Both the position numbers and the translations under genes were made by a program. A DNA stretch of 64,000 nt from Coprobacter tertius (GTDB lineage Bacteria; Bacteroidota; Bacteroidia; Bacteroidales; Coprobacteraceae): positions 1 through 64,000 of the forward strand of contig NZ_JANDHW010000004.1 in assembly GCF_024330105.1 (NCBI RefSeq). The letters are read 5' to 3'. Of the stretch, positions 36,492 through 45,037 are shown piece after piece. Position 1 is the stretch's first letter. Each line of letters opens with the position of its first letter. The notes under the pieces are model-generated. The model was not told where the DNA came from, did not search any database, and worked only from the letters and a program-made list of their open reading frames with translations.

Positions 36492-37043
36492 CTATTTTTG
36501 TATATTTAGTTTTTTTCTTCTAGGCACAGCAAATAATGCCACGACGATTGATAACAGCGATCCGAAAAATACCATCATCAAAATGCTCTGATATACCATT
36601 TCGATGGCTGTAGGAGCTGCCCCGTTCTTCAGGCCGTCTTTCATTGCCTGTACAAACTCGGTCGCATCCTTCCCCTGGAAGGACGTTTCCAGAGTATTCA
36701 AAGTAGAAGCAAACATATTCTCAATGTAATACGGATCGATAAATCGACAATAAATATATTGTACTAACCCGCATAAAAGAGAGGCAAAAAAGAAAAGAAA
36801 AATACCGAATGACCATAGATAGATAAAACGTACCGCTAACGGCTCCCGCTTCTGATATTTTTTCATTAGATAATATAAAACAAACGGAACTGAAATGAAC
36901 ATAATATCAAAAATAAGGCTTAAAGCCGGTATTCTCAATGTTTGCGTCATGACCAAAAAAGCCACTATAAAATAAATGCCTAAAAAGAACCCGTATTCCA
37001 TGGCATAGCCAATCACCGTTTTTCCTTTATCTGTCTCTTGCAT
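36492..37043 (-). CDS. DUF4199 membrane protein
   Basis: 183 aa with four hydrophobic segments (about 13-33, 36-57, 70-95, 155-175) and a soluble loop between the third and fourth, the DUF4199 pattern in Bacteroidetes. Function unknown. It precedes the GT2 gene by 4 bp, so it may support the polyprenyl-phosphate sugar transfer. First gene of the minus-strand envelope run; a -7 box lies 60 bp upstream. Confidence 0.8.
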   Translation of the reverse strand: MQETDKGKTVIGYAMEYGFFLGIYFIVAFLVMTQTLRIPALSLIFDIMFISVPFVLYYLMKKYQKREPLAVRFIYLWSFGIFLFFFASLLCGLVQYIYCRFIDPYYIENMFASTLNTLETSFQGKDATEFVQAMKDGLKNGAAPTAIEMVYQSILMMVFFGSLLSIVVALFAVPRRKKLNIQK

Positions 37044-37087
37044 ATAATAATATTCGTTTTTATTTTATTTTACCACATCTCCGGTTA

Positions 37088-37119
37088 TTGCCACCAATTA
37101 TGCAAAGTTATTACTTTTG
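37088..37119 (+). promoter_or_regulatory. Divergent promoter upstream of the SRP RNA
   Basis: TTG (37088-37090), 21 nt, TACTTTTG (37112-37119). Start near 37126. No ORF follows before the SRP RNA promoter 150 nt downstream, so it is either a second SRP RNA promoter or drives an unrecognised short RNA. Confidence 0.35.
37103..37110 (-). promoter_or_regulatory. -7 promoter element of the DUF4199 operon
   Basis: TAACTTTG on the minus strand matches TAnnTTTG, with a leader of about 55 nt. Only one base separates it from the opposing TACTTTTG at 37112-37119. Confidence 0.5.
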
Positions 37120-37258
37120 CGCCAAACCACTCCACAATAGCCGATAAAATGTGTAAAATTAGTATCTATCATTTAGAAATTTATAAAAAAACGACTTCAT
37201 AACTGCCTTATAAACAAGTAAGATATGCATTAAAAGACATCTTTTAGGTTTACAGGTA

Positions 37259-37288
37259 TTGCTGAAAAGAAAAAAATATCTACCTTTG
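37259..37288 (+). promoter_or_regulatory. Promoter of the SRP RNA
   Basis: TTG (37259-37261), 19 nt, TACCTTTG (37281-37288), ending 5 nt before the base-paired 5' end of the RNA. Confidence 0.7.
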
Positions 37289-37293
37289 CAGCC

Positions 37294-37390
37294 GGGTAAG
37301 TCCTACACGGTCAGCTCCCTTCGAATCCCCCAGGGCTTGACCGCAGCAAGGGTAGTTGGTTGTAGCGACGCGATGTAGCAAGCTTACCCA
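37294..37390 (+). ncRNA. ffs: Small bacterial signal recognition particle RNA (4.5S-type)
   Basis: About 97 nt. GGGTAAG (37294-37300) pairs with CTTACCC (37383-37389) to close the molecule. The apical domain carries the conserved Ffh-binding elements: CCCCCAGGGC...GACC GCAGCAAGGGTA around 37328-37354, with the AGCA internal-loop strand. It forms the SRP with Ffh for cotranslational membrane targeting. Good promoter directly upstream. The tRNA-Thr gene begins 4 nt after its 3' end and a terminator follows only after the tRNA, so one primary transcript is likely. Confidence 0.88.
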
Positions 37391-37393
37391 CTC

Positions 37394-37467
37394 GCCGATA
37401 TAGCTCAGTTGGCCAGAGCACGTGATTTGTAATCTCGGGGTCGTGGGTTCGAATCCCTCTATCGGCT
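37394..37467 (+). tRNA. tRNA-Thr (anticodon TGT)
   Basis: 74 nt without encoded CCA. Acceptor GCCGATA pairs with TATCGGC, D arm GCTC/GAGC, anticodon TGT at 37428-37430, T loop TTCGAAT. Reads ACA and related Thr codons. Two U-U oppositions are seen, in the anticodon stem (CGTGA/TCTCG) and T stem (GTGGG/CCCTC). Confidence 0.95.
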
Positions 37468-37470
37468 CTA

Positions 37471-37501
37471 AAAAAGCTTCAGAATTTATCTGAAGCTTTT
37501 T
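37471..37501 (+). terminator. Terminator of the SRP RNA/tRNA-Thr transcript
   Basis: A 13-bp stem (37471-37483 with 37489-37501), 5-nt loop, T-run; begins 4 nt after the tRNA. Confidence 0.9.
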
Positions 37502-37555
37502 TATTTTCTTTTTGTCCCATTACAAAAAATTATTTACTAATACAATATAAAAAAT

Positions 37556-37589
37556 AAAACCGACCGAGAATTACGTCCCAGCCGGTTTT
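37556..37589 (-). terminator. Probable terminator of the exopolysaccharide operon
   Basis: A 7-bp stem (37556-37562 with 37583-37589) with a long loop and flanking A/T runs, 28 nt past the BY-kinase stop. Weaker than other terminators in the window. Confidence 0.5.
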
Positions 37590-37616
37590 TATTAATATAC
37601 ACAAAATAGCTTAATC

Positions 37617-40022
37617 TTACTTATGTTTCTTTCTCTTCTGTTTGAAGAAATCCCAGAAACTACTTTTTTTATAGTCGTCTTCCTCTTCAACTCCGTAACC
37701 ATATCCGTAACCGTAACCATATCCGTAACCATATCCGTAACCAGCACGACGAGCTTTAGTCCCGTTAAGGATCACGCACATATTATTGAATTTATGCTCA
37801 CGATAAAGTTTTTCTATATCAGGCAACTGACGCCTGTCCATTACACCTTCACGAATAACATAAATCACGATATCGGCCAAACGATTTACGATGGCGGCAT
37901 CGGCGACCATCATTGAAGGAACATTATCGATGATAATATAATCATAGCGTTCTTTTAATTCCTGTATCAACTCATCGAGACGATTTCCCATCAGCAGCTC
38001 AGCCGGATTAGGAGGCATAGGTCCCACATGTATCATATCGATTCCGACCTTATCCTGCTTTTTCACAATGATTTCATCCACATCGGAAATTTTACCCGAA
38101 AGATAATTAGAAATACCAACAGGTGCACTTTTCAGACGTTTACTCAACGACCTCTTACGAAGATCAAGGTCGATAAGAATAACTTTCTTAGAAGATAACG
38201 CCAAAGTCATCGCCAAATTAGAGGAAATAAATGTTTTACCCGACCCGGGATTAGCCGATGTTAGCATGACAACCTTCATACTATCGTCTTTACGCATAAA
38301 TTCAAGATTGGTTCTTAAAATACGGAAAGCTTCGGACACACTATCACGTCCTCCCTCTTTAACCACAATCTCTTCGTCATTCCTGCGTTCCCTTTCAGGT
38401 ACCTCGCCCAAAAATGGAATACTCAGATTATCTTCAATATCTTTACGTCCTCGTACTGTCGTGTCTAACATCAACTTAAGGGCAATCACTCCCGTAGGTA
38501 TGGCACATCCCAATATAACGGCCACCAAAAGTATTAGTGAAACTTTAGGAGCAACCGGATAATCGCTTCCGTAAGCGGCATCGATTATACGCGCATTGCT
38601 TTCGGTAATAGCCATATTCAGATCATTCTCTTCTTTCTTATTTAATAAATACAAATAAAGCTCCTCTTTTATCTTTTGCTGACGCGCAATCGTCATTACA
38701 TGTTTTTCTTGCGAGGGTACCGAAGTAATTTGTCTACGGGCTATATTTTCCTGGTTTTTCAGGTTCTTCAACTGAATATCCAACGAAACCAATAAGTTAT
38801 CGATCGATCTCATAATAGATTTTCTCATTGCCACCAACGAATTATTCATATCGGCGACTACCGGATTATTCATACTCGAATTAGCCAATAACTTATCCCT
38901 TTTCAAAAAAAGATCATTATATCCAGCAATCTCGTTAGAAAGCCCTTGATCTTCGATACCTGTATTTACCGGAATAAGATCGGAAGCATGTGCCGGGTCT
39001 TTAAGATACTCCTGAACATACTTGGCCAAACTTATCTGGTTTTCGATACTGATACCTTCATGTGTATATTCCGAGCGATTAGCCACATACAGGCCTGCCT
39101 GCGTCGTTATATCCGCCAACTCGTTATCTTTCTTATAAGATTCGATCTGCGTATCAACATCCCCCAAATCTTTTCCGATAATAGCTAAACGTTCTTCAAT
39201 GAAGTGGCGCGTATTGATGCCTACTTGATTCTTGTCTGCCTTTGCATCTTCATTATAAACAGTTATCAGAGTATTCAATACATCTTCTGCCCTTTTTATA
39301 CTATTATCATCTATCGTAATGGTAATCGAGCTGGTTTGTTTTCCACTTAAAGAAACATTAACCATACTTTTATAAATTTCGGTCACCTTTTTTACAGGAC
39401 GTTTTTTTACAGTAATTACCTTCCCGATATCTCCCCGTTCGAAAAAATCGGTTTTCTTAAGGGAAATCAATCCTATCGGTGTAGATATCGTATCATTATA
39501 ATTCAACGTCTTATTCCAAGAAATATCATCATCAGAAATAGAAATTAGCACCTGTTTTTCAGATACCGGAGTAAGTTCGAATGTAAATGAAGAATTCTCA
39601 TTACTTTTGATAAAATCGACTATAACGGGAGACGTTTTATACAAATTAACCGTACGCAATCCCATACTGGTCGTATAACTCACATCCAGCTGAAGCCGTC
39701 GTACGACATCTCTCATTAGACGAAACGACTGAAAAACGAGAATTTCGTTATCCACGCTATTCTTCATTAAATTGAATCCGCCCAAATCTCCAAAAGTCGA
39801 AGCTGCAGAATTGGCTCCTCCTTTTTCATCTTTTATCAGAACTGTAGCAGTACGAGTATATACCTTTGGAGTAGATTTTATATACAGAACTGCCAATAAT
39901 AAACATACGATTATCGAAAGTACGAACCATTTCCACTGAGAAATGACTAATTCTAATATATCCCTAAGGTTAAGACCTTCCTGGCTGTCTTCTTCTATAT
40001 TGCTATATTCCTGTTCTTTCAT
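37617..40022 (-). CDS. Exopolysaccharide chain-length tyrosine autokinase (BY-kinase, Wzc-like)
   Basis: 801 aa. N-terminal Wzz domain with a first TM segment (WFVLSIIVCLLLAVLYI, about 33-49), a periplasmic coiled-coil region, a GNVR-like stretch before the second TM (SLILLVAVILGCAIPTGVIAL, about 498-518), and a cytoplasmic BY-kinase domain: Walker A SANPGSGKT near 592, Walker A' VILIDLDLRK near 619, Walker B YIIIDNVPS near 697. The tail has (Gly-Tyr)8, encoded at 37695-37742, the presumed autophosphorylation cluster. It controls polymer length and export with the Wza-like gene 7 bp upstream. Confidence 0.95.
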   Translation of the reverse strand: MKEQEYSNIEEDSQEGLNLRDILELVISQWKWFVLSIIVCLLLAVLYIKSTPKVYTRTATVLIKDEKGGANSAASTFGDLGGFNLMKNSVDNEILVFQSFRLMRDVVRRLQLDVSYTTSMGLRTVNLYKTSPVIVDFIKSNENSSFTFELTPVSEKQVLISISDDDISWNKTLNYNDTISTPIGLISLKKTDFFERGDIGKVITVKKRPVKKVTEIYKSMVNVSLSGKQTSSITITIDDNSIKRAEDVLNTLITVYNEDAKADKNQVGINTRHFIEERLAIIGKDLGDVDTQIESYKKDNELADITTQAGLYVANRSEYTHEGISIENQISLAKYVQEYLKDPAHASDLIPVNTGIEDQGLSNEIAGYNDLFLKRDKLLANSSMNNPVVADMNNSLVAMRKSIMRSIDNLLVSLDIQLKNLKNQENIARRQITSVPSQEKHVMTIARQQKIKEELYLYLLNKKEENDLNMAITESNARIIDAAYGSDYPVAPKVSLILLVAVILGCAIPTGVIALKLMLDTTVRGRKDIEDNLSIPFLGEVPERERRNDEEIVVKEGGRDSVSEAFRILRTNLEFMRKDDSMKVVMLTSANPGSGKTFISSNLAMTLALSSKKVILIDLDLRKRSLSKRLKSAPVGISNYLSGKISDVDEIIVKKQDKVGIDMIHVGPMPPNPAELLMGNRLDELIQELKERYDYIIIDNVPSMMVADAAIVNRLADIVIYVIREGVMDRRQLPDIEKLYREHKFNNMCVILNGTKARRAGYGYGYGYGYGYGYGYGVEEEDDYKKSSFWDFFKQKRKKHK
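37695..37742 (-). repeat. Tandem repeat encoding (Gly-Tyr)8
   Basis: 48 nt coding eight Gly-Tyr pairs, built largely from a 12-nt unit GGTTACGGATAT and its shorter relatives. It encodes the Tyr cluster of the BY-kinase, and repeat-number change would alter the number of phosphorylatable tyrosines in frame. Confidence 0.9.
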
Positions 40023-40029
40023 GTTTATA

Positions 40030-40812
40030 TCATCTTCTGAAAATAAGTATTGATAACGATACGAGAACCGACATTAACGACGCCCAAGCCGACATGTTCA
40101 TAAACTGATTATCATTTGCCCTAATCGATTTCCGGTTATTAGGTTCTACATAAATCACATCGTTCTGTTGTAAATAATAGGCCGGAGAATCGAATATTTT
40201 TTTAGTACGCAGATCGGTATAAAACATTCTCCGTTGCCCGTCTTCTTCCCTTACGACCAGCACCCGATCTCTCTGTCCTTGTATATCGAGATCTCCAGCC
40301 ATACTGAGTGCTTCGAAAATCGTCAATCGGTCTGAAATTATATTATAGGTTCCCGGCTTCTTAACTTCTCCCATTACCGACACTTTAAAATTCAATATTT
40401 TCACCGAGACGACCGGGTCGTTAACATATCCGTCTTTGATAAGCTTTTGCTGTATTTTCTGCCCCAATTCCGCCCGGGTAAGACCGGCTGCCTCGATCAT
40501 TCCCAATACCGGGAAATTGATATATCCCTGAGCATCAACCAGATATCCGGAATTATTATTGGAAACAGCTCCTGTTTTATTTATCGTTTCGGCAGAATTT
40601 TCAAACAAAGTTATCAGCTCTGAGTCCTTACTCGACACAGTAATACCCAACATATCATCAGGTTGGATACGCACTTCATAATTTTTCACGATTTGTACCG
40701 TACTATCATTAGGCATATCCTGTAAATAAGCGATTTTCTTCTTCGCATTACAAGAGGATAATAACAATACAATCACCAAACAAGTCTTAAAATACAATAA
40801 TTTTCTTACCAT
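40030..40812 (-). CDS. Polysaccharide export outer-membrane lipoprotein (Wza-like)
   Basis: 260 aa. Lipoprotein signal with lipobox LLLSSC; mature start NAKKKIAYLQDMP. Polysaccharide-export domain (VRIQPDDMLGITVSSKDSEL near 48-67, GYINFPVLGMIEAAGLTRAELGQKIQ near 95-120), an SLBB domain (VSVMGEVKKPGTYNI near 149-163, DRLTIFEALSMAGDLDIQGQRDRVLVVR), and a C-terminal TM-like segment (ASLMSVLVSLSILIF). Forms the outer-membrane exit for exopolysaccharide with the downstream BY-kinase. Confidence 0.93.
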   Translation of the reverse strand: MVRKLLYFKTCLVIVLLLSSCNAKKKIAYLQDMPNDSTVQIVKNYEVRIQPDDMLGITVSSKDSELITLFENSAETINKTGAVSNNNSGYLVDAQGYINFPVLGMIEAAGLTRAELGQKIQQKLIKDGYVNDPVVSVKILNFKVSVMGEVKKPGTYNIISDRLTIFEALSMAGDLDIQGQRDRVLVVREEDGQRRMFYTDLRTKKIFDSPAYYLQQNDVIYVEPNNRKSIRANDNQFMNMSAWASLMSVLVSLSILIFRR

Positions 40813-40843
40813 TTTTATTTTTAAAGGTATTTTTTAGTGGTCA

Positions 40844-40851
40844 CAAAAATA
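40844..40851 (-). promoter_or_regulatory. -7 promoter element of the export genes
   Basis: TATTTTTG on the minus strand, 31 nt before the Wza-like ATG, matches TAnnTTTG. It would let the two export genes be transcribed apart from the CapD-like gene. Confidence 0.45.
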
Positions 40852-40956
40852 CGAAAATTAGACTATTACTCATGAAGATGTTTTAAAAAACTAACATAAT
40901 GTTTTATTTATTGTTCATTATTATGAACAATTTTAAACAGATAACTGATATATTTC

Positions 40957-42951
40957 TTAAATTTGTTCAGATGCTGCTGCTACTTGAAAAGCATCGAGCA
41001 CTCCGGCTTCCTGCTGATCATACTTTTCATAAACCGAATTTTTCGACTTAAACTCAGGAACAATTTCCTTCATCATCATAACCGTTTCGGGTATTTTTAC
41101 ATCTATCGACAAGCTTGTCAACTTATTAATAGCTTCTGCCACTTCATTAAAATCGTATTGCCGGACATTTGCTATCCGTATTTTGCGATGCGTCGTAGGT
41201 ATGGTATTTTCTTTATTACTTAATAATTCTTCATAAAGTTTCTCACCAGGACGTAATCCGGTAAATTCTATCATAATATCTTTATTAGGAACAAATCCGG
41301 CTAATTCTATCATACGATACGCTAAATCTGCAATCTTTACCGGCTCGCCCATCTCAAATATAAATATCTCATCGCCTTTACCCATAGTAGCTGCTTCCAT
41401 AACCAAACGACAAGCTTCGGGTATAGTCATAAAATAACGTATAATATCGGGATGTGTTACCGTCACAGGGCCACCGGCCTCGATCTGCGCTCTGAATCGC
41501 GGAATAACCGATCCGTTACTTCCTAATACATTTCCGAAACGGGTAGTTATAAATCGGGTTTCCCCCTCCTTTAATCCTTTACCGATCGCTACACTAAGAC
41601 TTTGTACATAAATCTCAGCCAAACGTTTCGATGCACCCATAATATTCGATGGATTTACGGCCTTATCGGTAGATACCATAACAAATTTTTCTACGCCATA
41701 TTTCACAGAATAATTAGCCAGGTTACAAGTTCCCCTTACATTTACCAATACGGCTTCACAAGGATTCTCCTCCATCAAAGGCACATGTTTATAGGCCGCA
41801 GCATGGAAAACAATTTGCGGATGAAAGTTCCTGAACGCAAAATCTACGCGGGCTTCCTGTCTTACGTCTCCGATAACAGGAACAAAGTCGAGATCGGGGA
41901 ACCGTTCTTCCAGTTCGAGCCTCAATTCGTGCATAGGGGTTTCGCCCATATCGAAAAGAATAAGGCGTTTTATACGGAATGTCGCTAATTGACGGCATAA
42001 CTCACTACCGATAGATCCGGCAGCACCCGTTACCATAACAATCTTATTTTCGAAATTAGAGATAATCTCATTCATGTTTATCTCTATTTCATCCCGTCCG
42101 AGAAGATCTTCGATACGAATTTCCCTAACTTTACGCATTCCCGTATTTCTTCCCCGGGGTATTTCTTCAACCGGTTGACCTACCAGTATTTTAATTTTCT
42201 CCTTTTCACAAAAACGAACGATTACATCTTTTTCTAAACGCACGCTTTTTTCATTGGGAAATATCACTGCATCTACTCGTACTTGTCCAAACAAATGCGC
42301 AAGTTCCTCGATATCTTTTATTTTATATACCGGTTTACCAATAATACGATATGCCTGATATCCCCCTCCGCGCGTAATAAAGCCTCCTATCCGGTAATCC
42401 TTATCCGGTAATGCCATAGCAAAAGAAACAGCATCCGAATCGGTACCATACATAAATACGCTCTTTTGTTTAGGAAATAGATTCGAAACTACCACCCCAT
42501 ACATAAGAATAAGCAAGATACGATAAGCAATAATCGCTATAGAGGTAAATAAAAAATCGAGGGTAAATGCTAACAACAGGAATTTATAGGGTAATTGAGT
42601 TTCCCAAATACAGCAAAAAGCAGATATGATTATTATTTTGGTAAAAACGGCAGCTCCAATTCGCCATAACTCTTTAAGGGTCATATGACGGATAATATTT
42701 CGGTATGTTTTCCACCCTAAAAACGATACGAAACCCGAAATTGCCGACATGATAAGAATCTTAACTTCTGAACTGCCCGACATCGGTATCCCCAAAACAT
42801 ATGAAACAAAAATACATGACAATAACGTACAAAATGTAGAAACAAAAATATCGGAACCTAATATAACCCAACGGTTCACATATTTCGCCGATACAATTTT
42901 CAATAAAAATCTTTTCATGCTCATCTTCCGCCGTAAAATTTCAGAGTCCAT
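40957..42951 (-). CDS. CapD/WbpM/FlaA1-like nucleotide-sugar 4,6-dehydratase
   Basis: 664 aa. Four N-terminal TM segments (about residues 27-165), a CoA-binding-like domain (about 150-280), then an extended SDR domain: MVTGAAGSIGSELCRQL near 306-322, and VSTDKAVNPSNIMGASKRLAE near 431-451, where Met replaces the usual catalytic Tyr (Ser-Met-Lys type). Family members convert UDP-GlcNAc to the 4-keto-6-deoxy intermediate for rare sugars in capsule or O-antigen. Inner ATGs at residues 10 and 12 are alternative starts. Confidence 0.93.
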   Translation of the reverse strand: MDSEILRRKMSMKRFLLKIVSAKYVNRWVILGSDIFVSTFCTLLSCIFVSYVLGIPMSGSSEVKILIMSAISGFVSFLGWKTYRNIIRHMTLKELWRIGAAVFTKIIIISAFCCIWETQLPYKFLLLAFTLDFLFTSIAIIAYRILLILMYGVVVSNLFPKQKSVFMYGTDSDAVSFAMALPDKDYRIGGFITRGGGYQAYRIIGKPVYKIKDIEELAHLFGQVRVDAVIFPNEKSVRLEKDVIVRFCEKEKIKILVGQPVEEIPRGRNTGMRKVREIRIEDLLGRDEIEINMNEIISNFENKIVMVTGAAGSIGSELCRQLATFRIKRLILFDMGETPMHELRLELEERFPDLDFVPVIGDVRQEARVDFAFRNFHPQIVFHAAAYKHVPLMEENPCEAVLVNVRGTCNLANYSVKYGVEKFVMVSTDKAVNPSNIMGASKRLAEIYVQSLSVAIGKGLKEGETRFITTRFGNVLGSNGSVIPRFRAQIEAGGPVTVTHPDIIRYFMTIPEACRLVMEAATMGKGDEIFIFEMGEPVKIADLAYRMIELAGFVPNKDIMIEFTGLRPGEKLYEELLSNKENTIPTTHRKIRIANVRQYDFNEVAEAINKLTSLSIDVKIPETVMMMKEIVPEFKSKNSVYEKYDQQEAGVLDAFQVAAASEQI

Positions 42952-43506
42952 TACTATATAAACAACAGGAGGGCAGTTAATATGACTTAATTATATTTAA
43001 ATATTACACCTTTATGTTTCTATCCTCTTTCTTTTTTACCCCAATCGCCGGACGAAGAAGAATTTCGCCATTACATTCGAATAAAGAATTTATCCAATGT
43101 GCCGCCGATCGAATATACTTAATAACCAAAATATAATCTCTAAAAAACAGCCCGCTATATACTTTGCAAAGATAGCAAAAAACACAAAAGATTATTTACT
43201 GTATATTCTTATTTTCCCGTATTTTTTCTTATCGTTAAACTTAAAATCATTTTATATTACTGATATACAAAATATTAACACAAAAATTGATTATACATAT
43301 ATAATATATATTAAATAACTTACACATTTAGTCGAATTTTCAGATATATTTTATGATTTTTTCAAGGAATACAAAATTAAAAACCTATATATAAATGATA
43401 TACGTCGATCTTCTTTCCGGAATATTATCAGAGTTTTTTAATTCAATTATTGCTTTATGTCGAACTATTCCTTTATTTTGCACTTTTATCATTTTAACTA
43501 AAGTAA
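42952..43506. other. Intergenic region between divergent genes
   Basis: 555 AT-rich bases with no convincing gene; a 62-codon plus-strand ORF at 43395 overlapping the symporter start lacks recognisable features. It holds a -7 box on the minus strand (43167-43174) and otherwise nothing identified. Confidence 0.6.
43167..43174 (-). promoter_or_regulatory. -7 promoter element, probably for the CapD-like gene
   Basis: TATCTTTG on the minus strand. It would create a leader of about 210 nt before the CapD-like ATG, long enough for leader-based control. Confidence 0.4.
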
Positions 43507-44973
43507 ATGAATGGTATCGCAATTCTCGTAATCCTCGCCATATATTTCGGAGTATTGATGCTGATTTCGTTTCTCACAGGTAGAAAAAGTGATAACGAAG
43601 CTTTTTTTATCGGGGGTAAAAAGTCACCTTGGATGCTGGTAGCTTTCGGAATGATCGGGACTTCTATTTCGGGAGTTACTTTCGTCTCGGTACCCGGTAT
43701 GCCCCTCTCCATCGACATGACCTATATGCAGACTGTCTTGGGATTTTCCTTAGGTTATTTTGTTATCGCCCATGTTCTGCTTCCGTTATATTATCGTCTC
43801 AACCTGACATCGATATATACATATCTCGATGACAGGTTCGGTCACAAGGCATATAAAACAGGTGCTTCGTTTTTTCTATTATCTAAAATTATAGGAGCTG
43901 CCGCGCGATTATATATCGTCGTACTCATATTGCAACGATTTGTTTTCGACCAGTGGCATATTCCGTTCTTTATCACGAGCTGTCTCATTATTGCCATGAT
44001 ATGGTTGTATTCCCATAAAAGCGGTATAAAAACAATTGTTTGGACAGATGCTCTGCAAACTTTTTTCCTTTTGGGGGCACTTGTCATGATTATTTGGCAA
44101 TTAATGTCTCGAATGCAATTGGACATAACAGGAGTATTCGAGACCGTCAGACATAGCGAAATGTCGAAGATTTTTGTATTCGACGATTGGCAAAGCCGCC
44201 AAAATTTTTTAAAGCAATTTCTGAGCGGTATTTTTATCACGATCGTCATGACCGGGCTCGATCAGGATATGATGCAGAAAAACTTGTCGATACGCACTTT
44301 AAAAGCTTCACAGAAAAACATGTATTTTTACGGTCTGGCTTTTATTCCGGTAAATCTATTATTTCTCACTTTAGGAATATTACTTATAAATTACGCACAT
44401 CAAACCAGTATAAGCATTCCACTGCTGAGTGACGAAATATTGCCGTTATTCGCTACCCAATATTTAGGAACCCCCGTCCTCATCTGTTTTTGCATCGGAA
44501 TCATAGCTGCCGCTTTTTCAAGTGCCGATTCGGCTCTTACAGCACTTACTACTTCGTTTTGCATCGACATATTGGAAGTAAAAAGCATGCCTTCCCATAA
44601 AGCCATCCTATGGCGAAAACGGATACACATCCTTATATCCGTACTTTTTGTTTTCATCATATTACTTATAAAAGTCCTTAACGATAAAAGTATTATAGAC
44701 GCTATTTATACAATTGCAGGATACACCTACGGGCCCTTACTCGGACTGTTCGCATTCGGGATGTTTACTCGTAAACAACCCATAGATCGGTTCATTCCGT
44801 TTATCGCCATACTGTCTCCTTTACTTTGTTATTTTACCGATCGTTTTTGTATCCTTCGATTCGGATACTATTTCGGCTACGAACTGCTGATACTTAACGC
44901 ATTTCTAACCTTTACAGGACTATGGGTCGTTTCGGTGAAGAAATTAAAAAAAATATCGATACACAAGGTTTAA
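43507..44973 (+). CDS. Sodium:solute symporter (SSF family)
   Basis: 488-aa inner-membrane transporter with about 13 hydrophobic segments. Family marks: FFIGGKKSPWMLVAFGMIGTSISGVTFVSVPGMP (residues 34-67), YTYLDDRFGHKAYKTGASFFLLSKIIGAAARLYI (102-135) and GIIAAAFSSADSALTALTTSFCIDIL (about 335-360). Uses the Na+ gradient to import an unidentified organic solute; sialic acid, sugars and amino acids are options in this family. Single gene, 64 bp before the DUF4836 gene, which has its own -7 box. Confidence 0.92.
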   Translation: MNGIAILVILAIYFGVLMLISFLTGRKSDNEAFFIGGKKSPWMLVAFGMIGTSISGVTFVSVPGMPLSIDMTYMQTVLGFSLGYFVIAHVLLPLYYRLNLTSIYTYLDDRFGHKAYKTGASFFLLSKIIGAAARLYIVVLILQRFVFDQWHIPFFITSCLIIAMIWLYSHKSGIKTIVWTDALQTFFLLGALVMIIWQLMSRMQLDITGVFETVRHSEMSKIFVFDDWQSRQNFLKQFLSGIFITIVMTGLDQDMMQKNLSIRTLKASQKNMYFYGLAFIPVNLLFLTLGILLINYAHQTSISIPLLSDEILPLFATQYLGTPVLICFCIGIIAAAFSSADSALTALTTSFCIDILEVKSMPSHKAILWRKRIHILISVLFVFIILLIKVLNDKSIIDAIYTIAGYTYGPLLGLFAFGMFTRKQPIDRFIPFIAILSPLLCYFTDRFCILRFGYYFGYELLILNAFLTFTGLWVVSVKKLKKISIHKV

Positions 44974-44987
44974 TACCTGTTTTTAAC

Positions 44988-44995
44988 TACCTTTG
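44988..44995 (+). promoter_or_regulatory. -7 promoter element of the DUF4836 gene
   Basis: TACCTTTG on the plus strand, exact TAnnTTTG, giving a leader of about 35 nt. Confidence 0.55.
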
Positions 44996-45037
44996 TAGTA
45001 ACAAGTCATGAAAAATACATAATAAAAATTTAAAATT

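Noticed and set aside
37692-37742. Possible CRISPR-like short repeat array
   Set aside because: The repeats are contiguous without spacers and encode the in-frame Gly-Tyr tail of the BY-kinase.
43395-43583. 62-codon plus-strand ORF before the Na+/solute symporter
   Set aside because: Hydrophobic start could suggest a small membrane protein, but it overlaps the symporter start by 77 nt, ends inside it and has no clear promoter.
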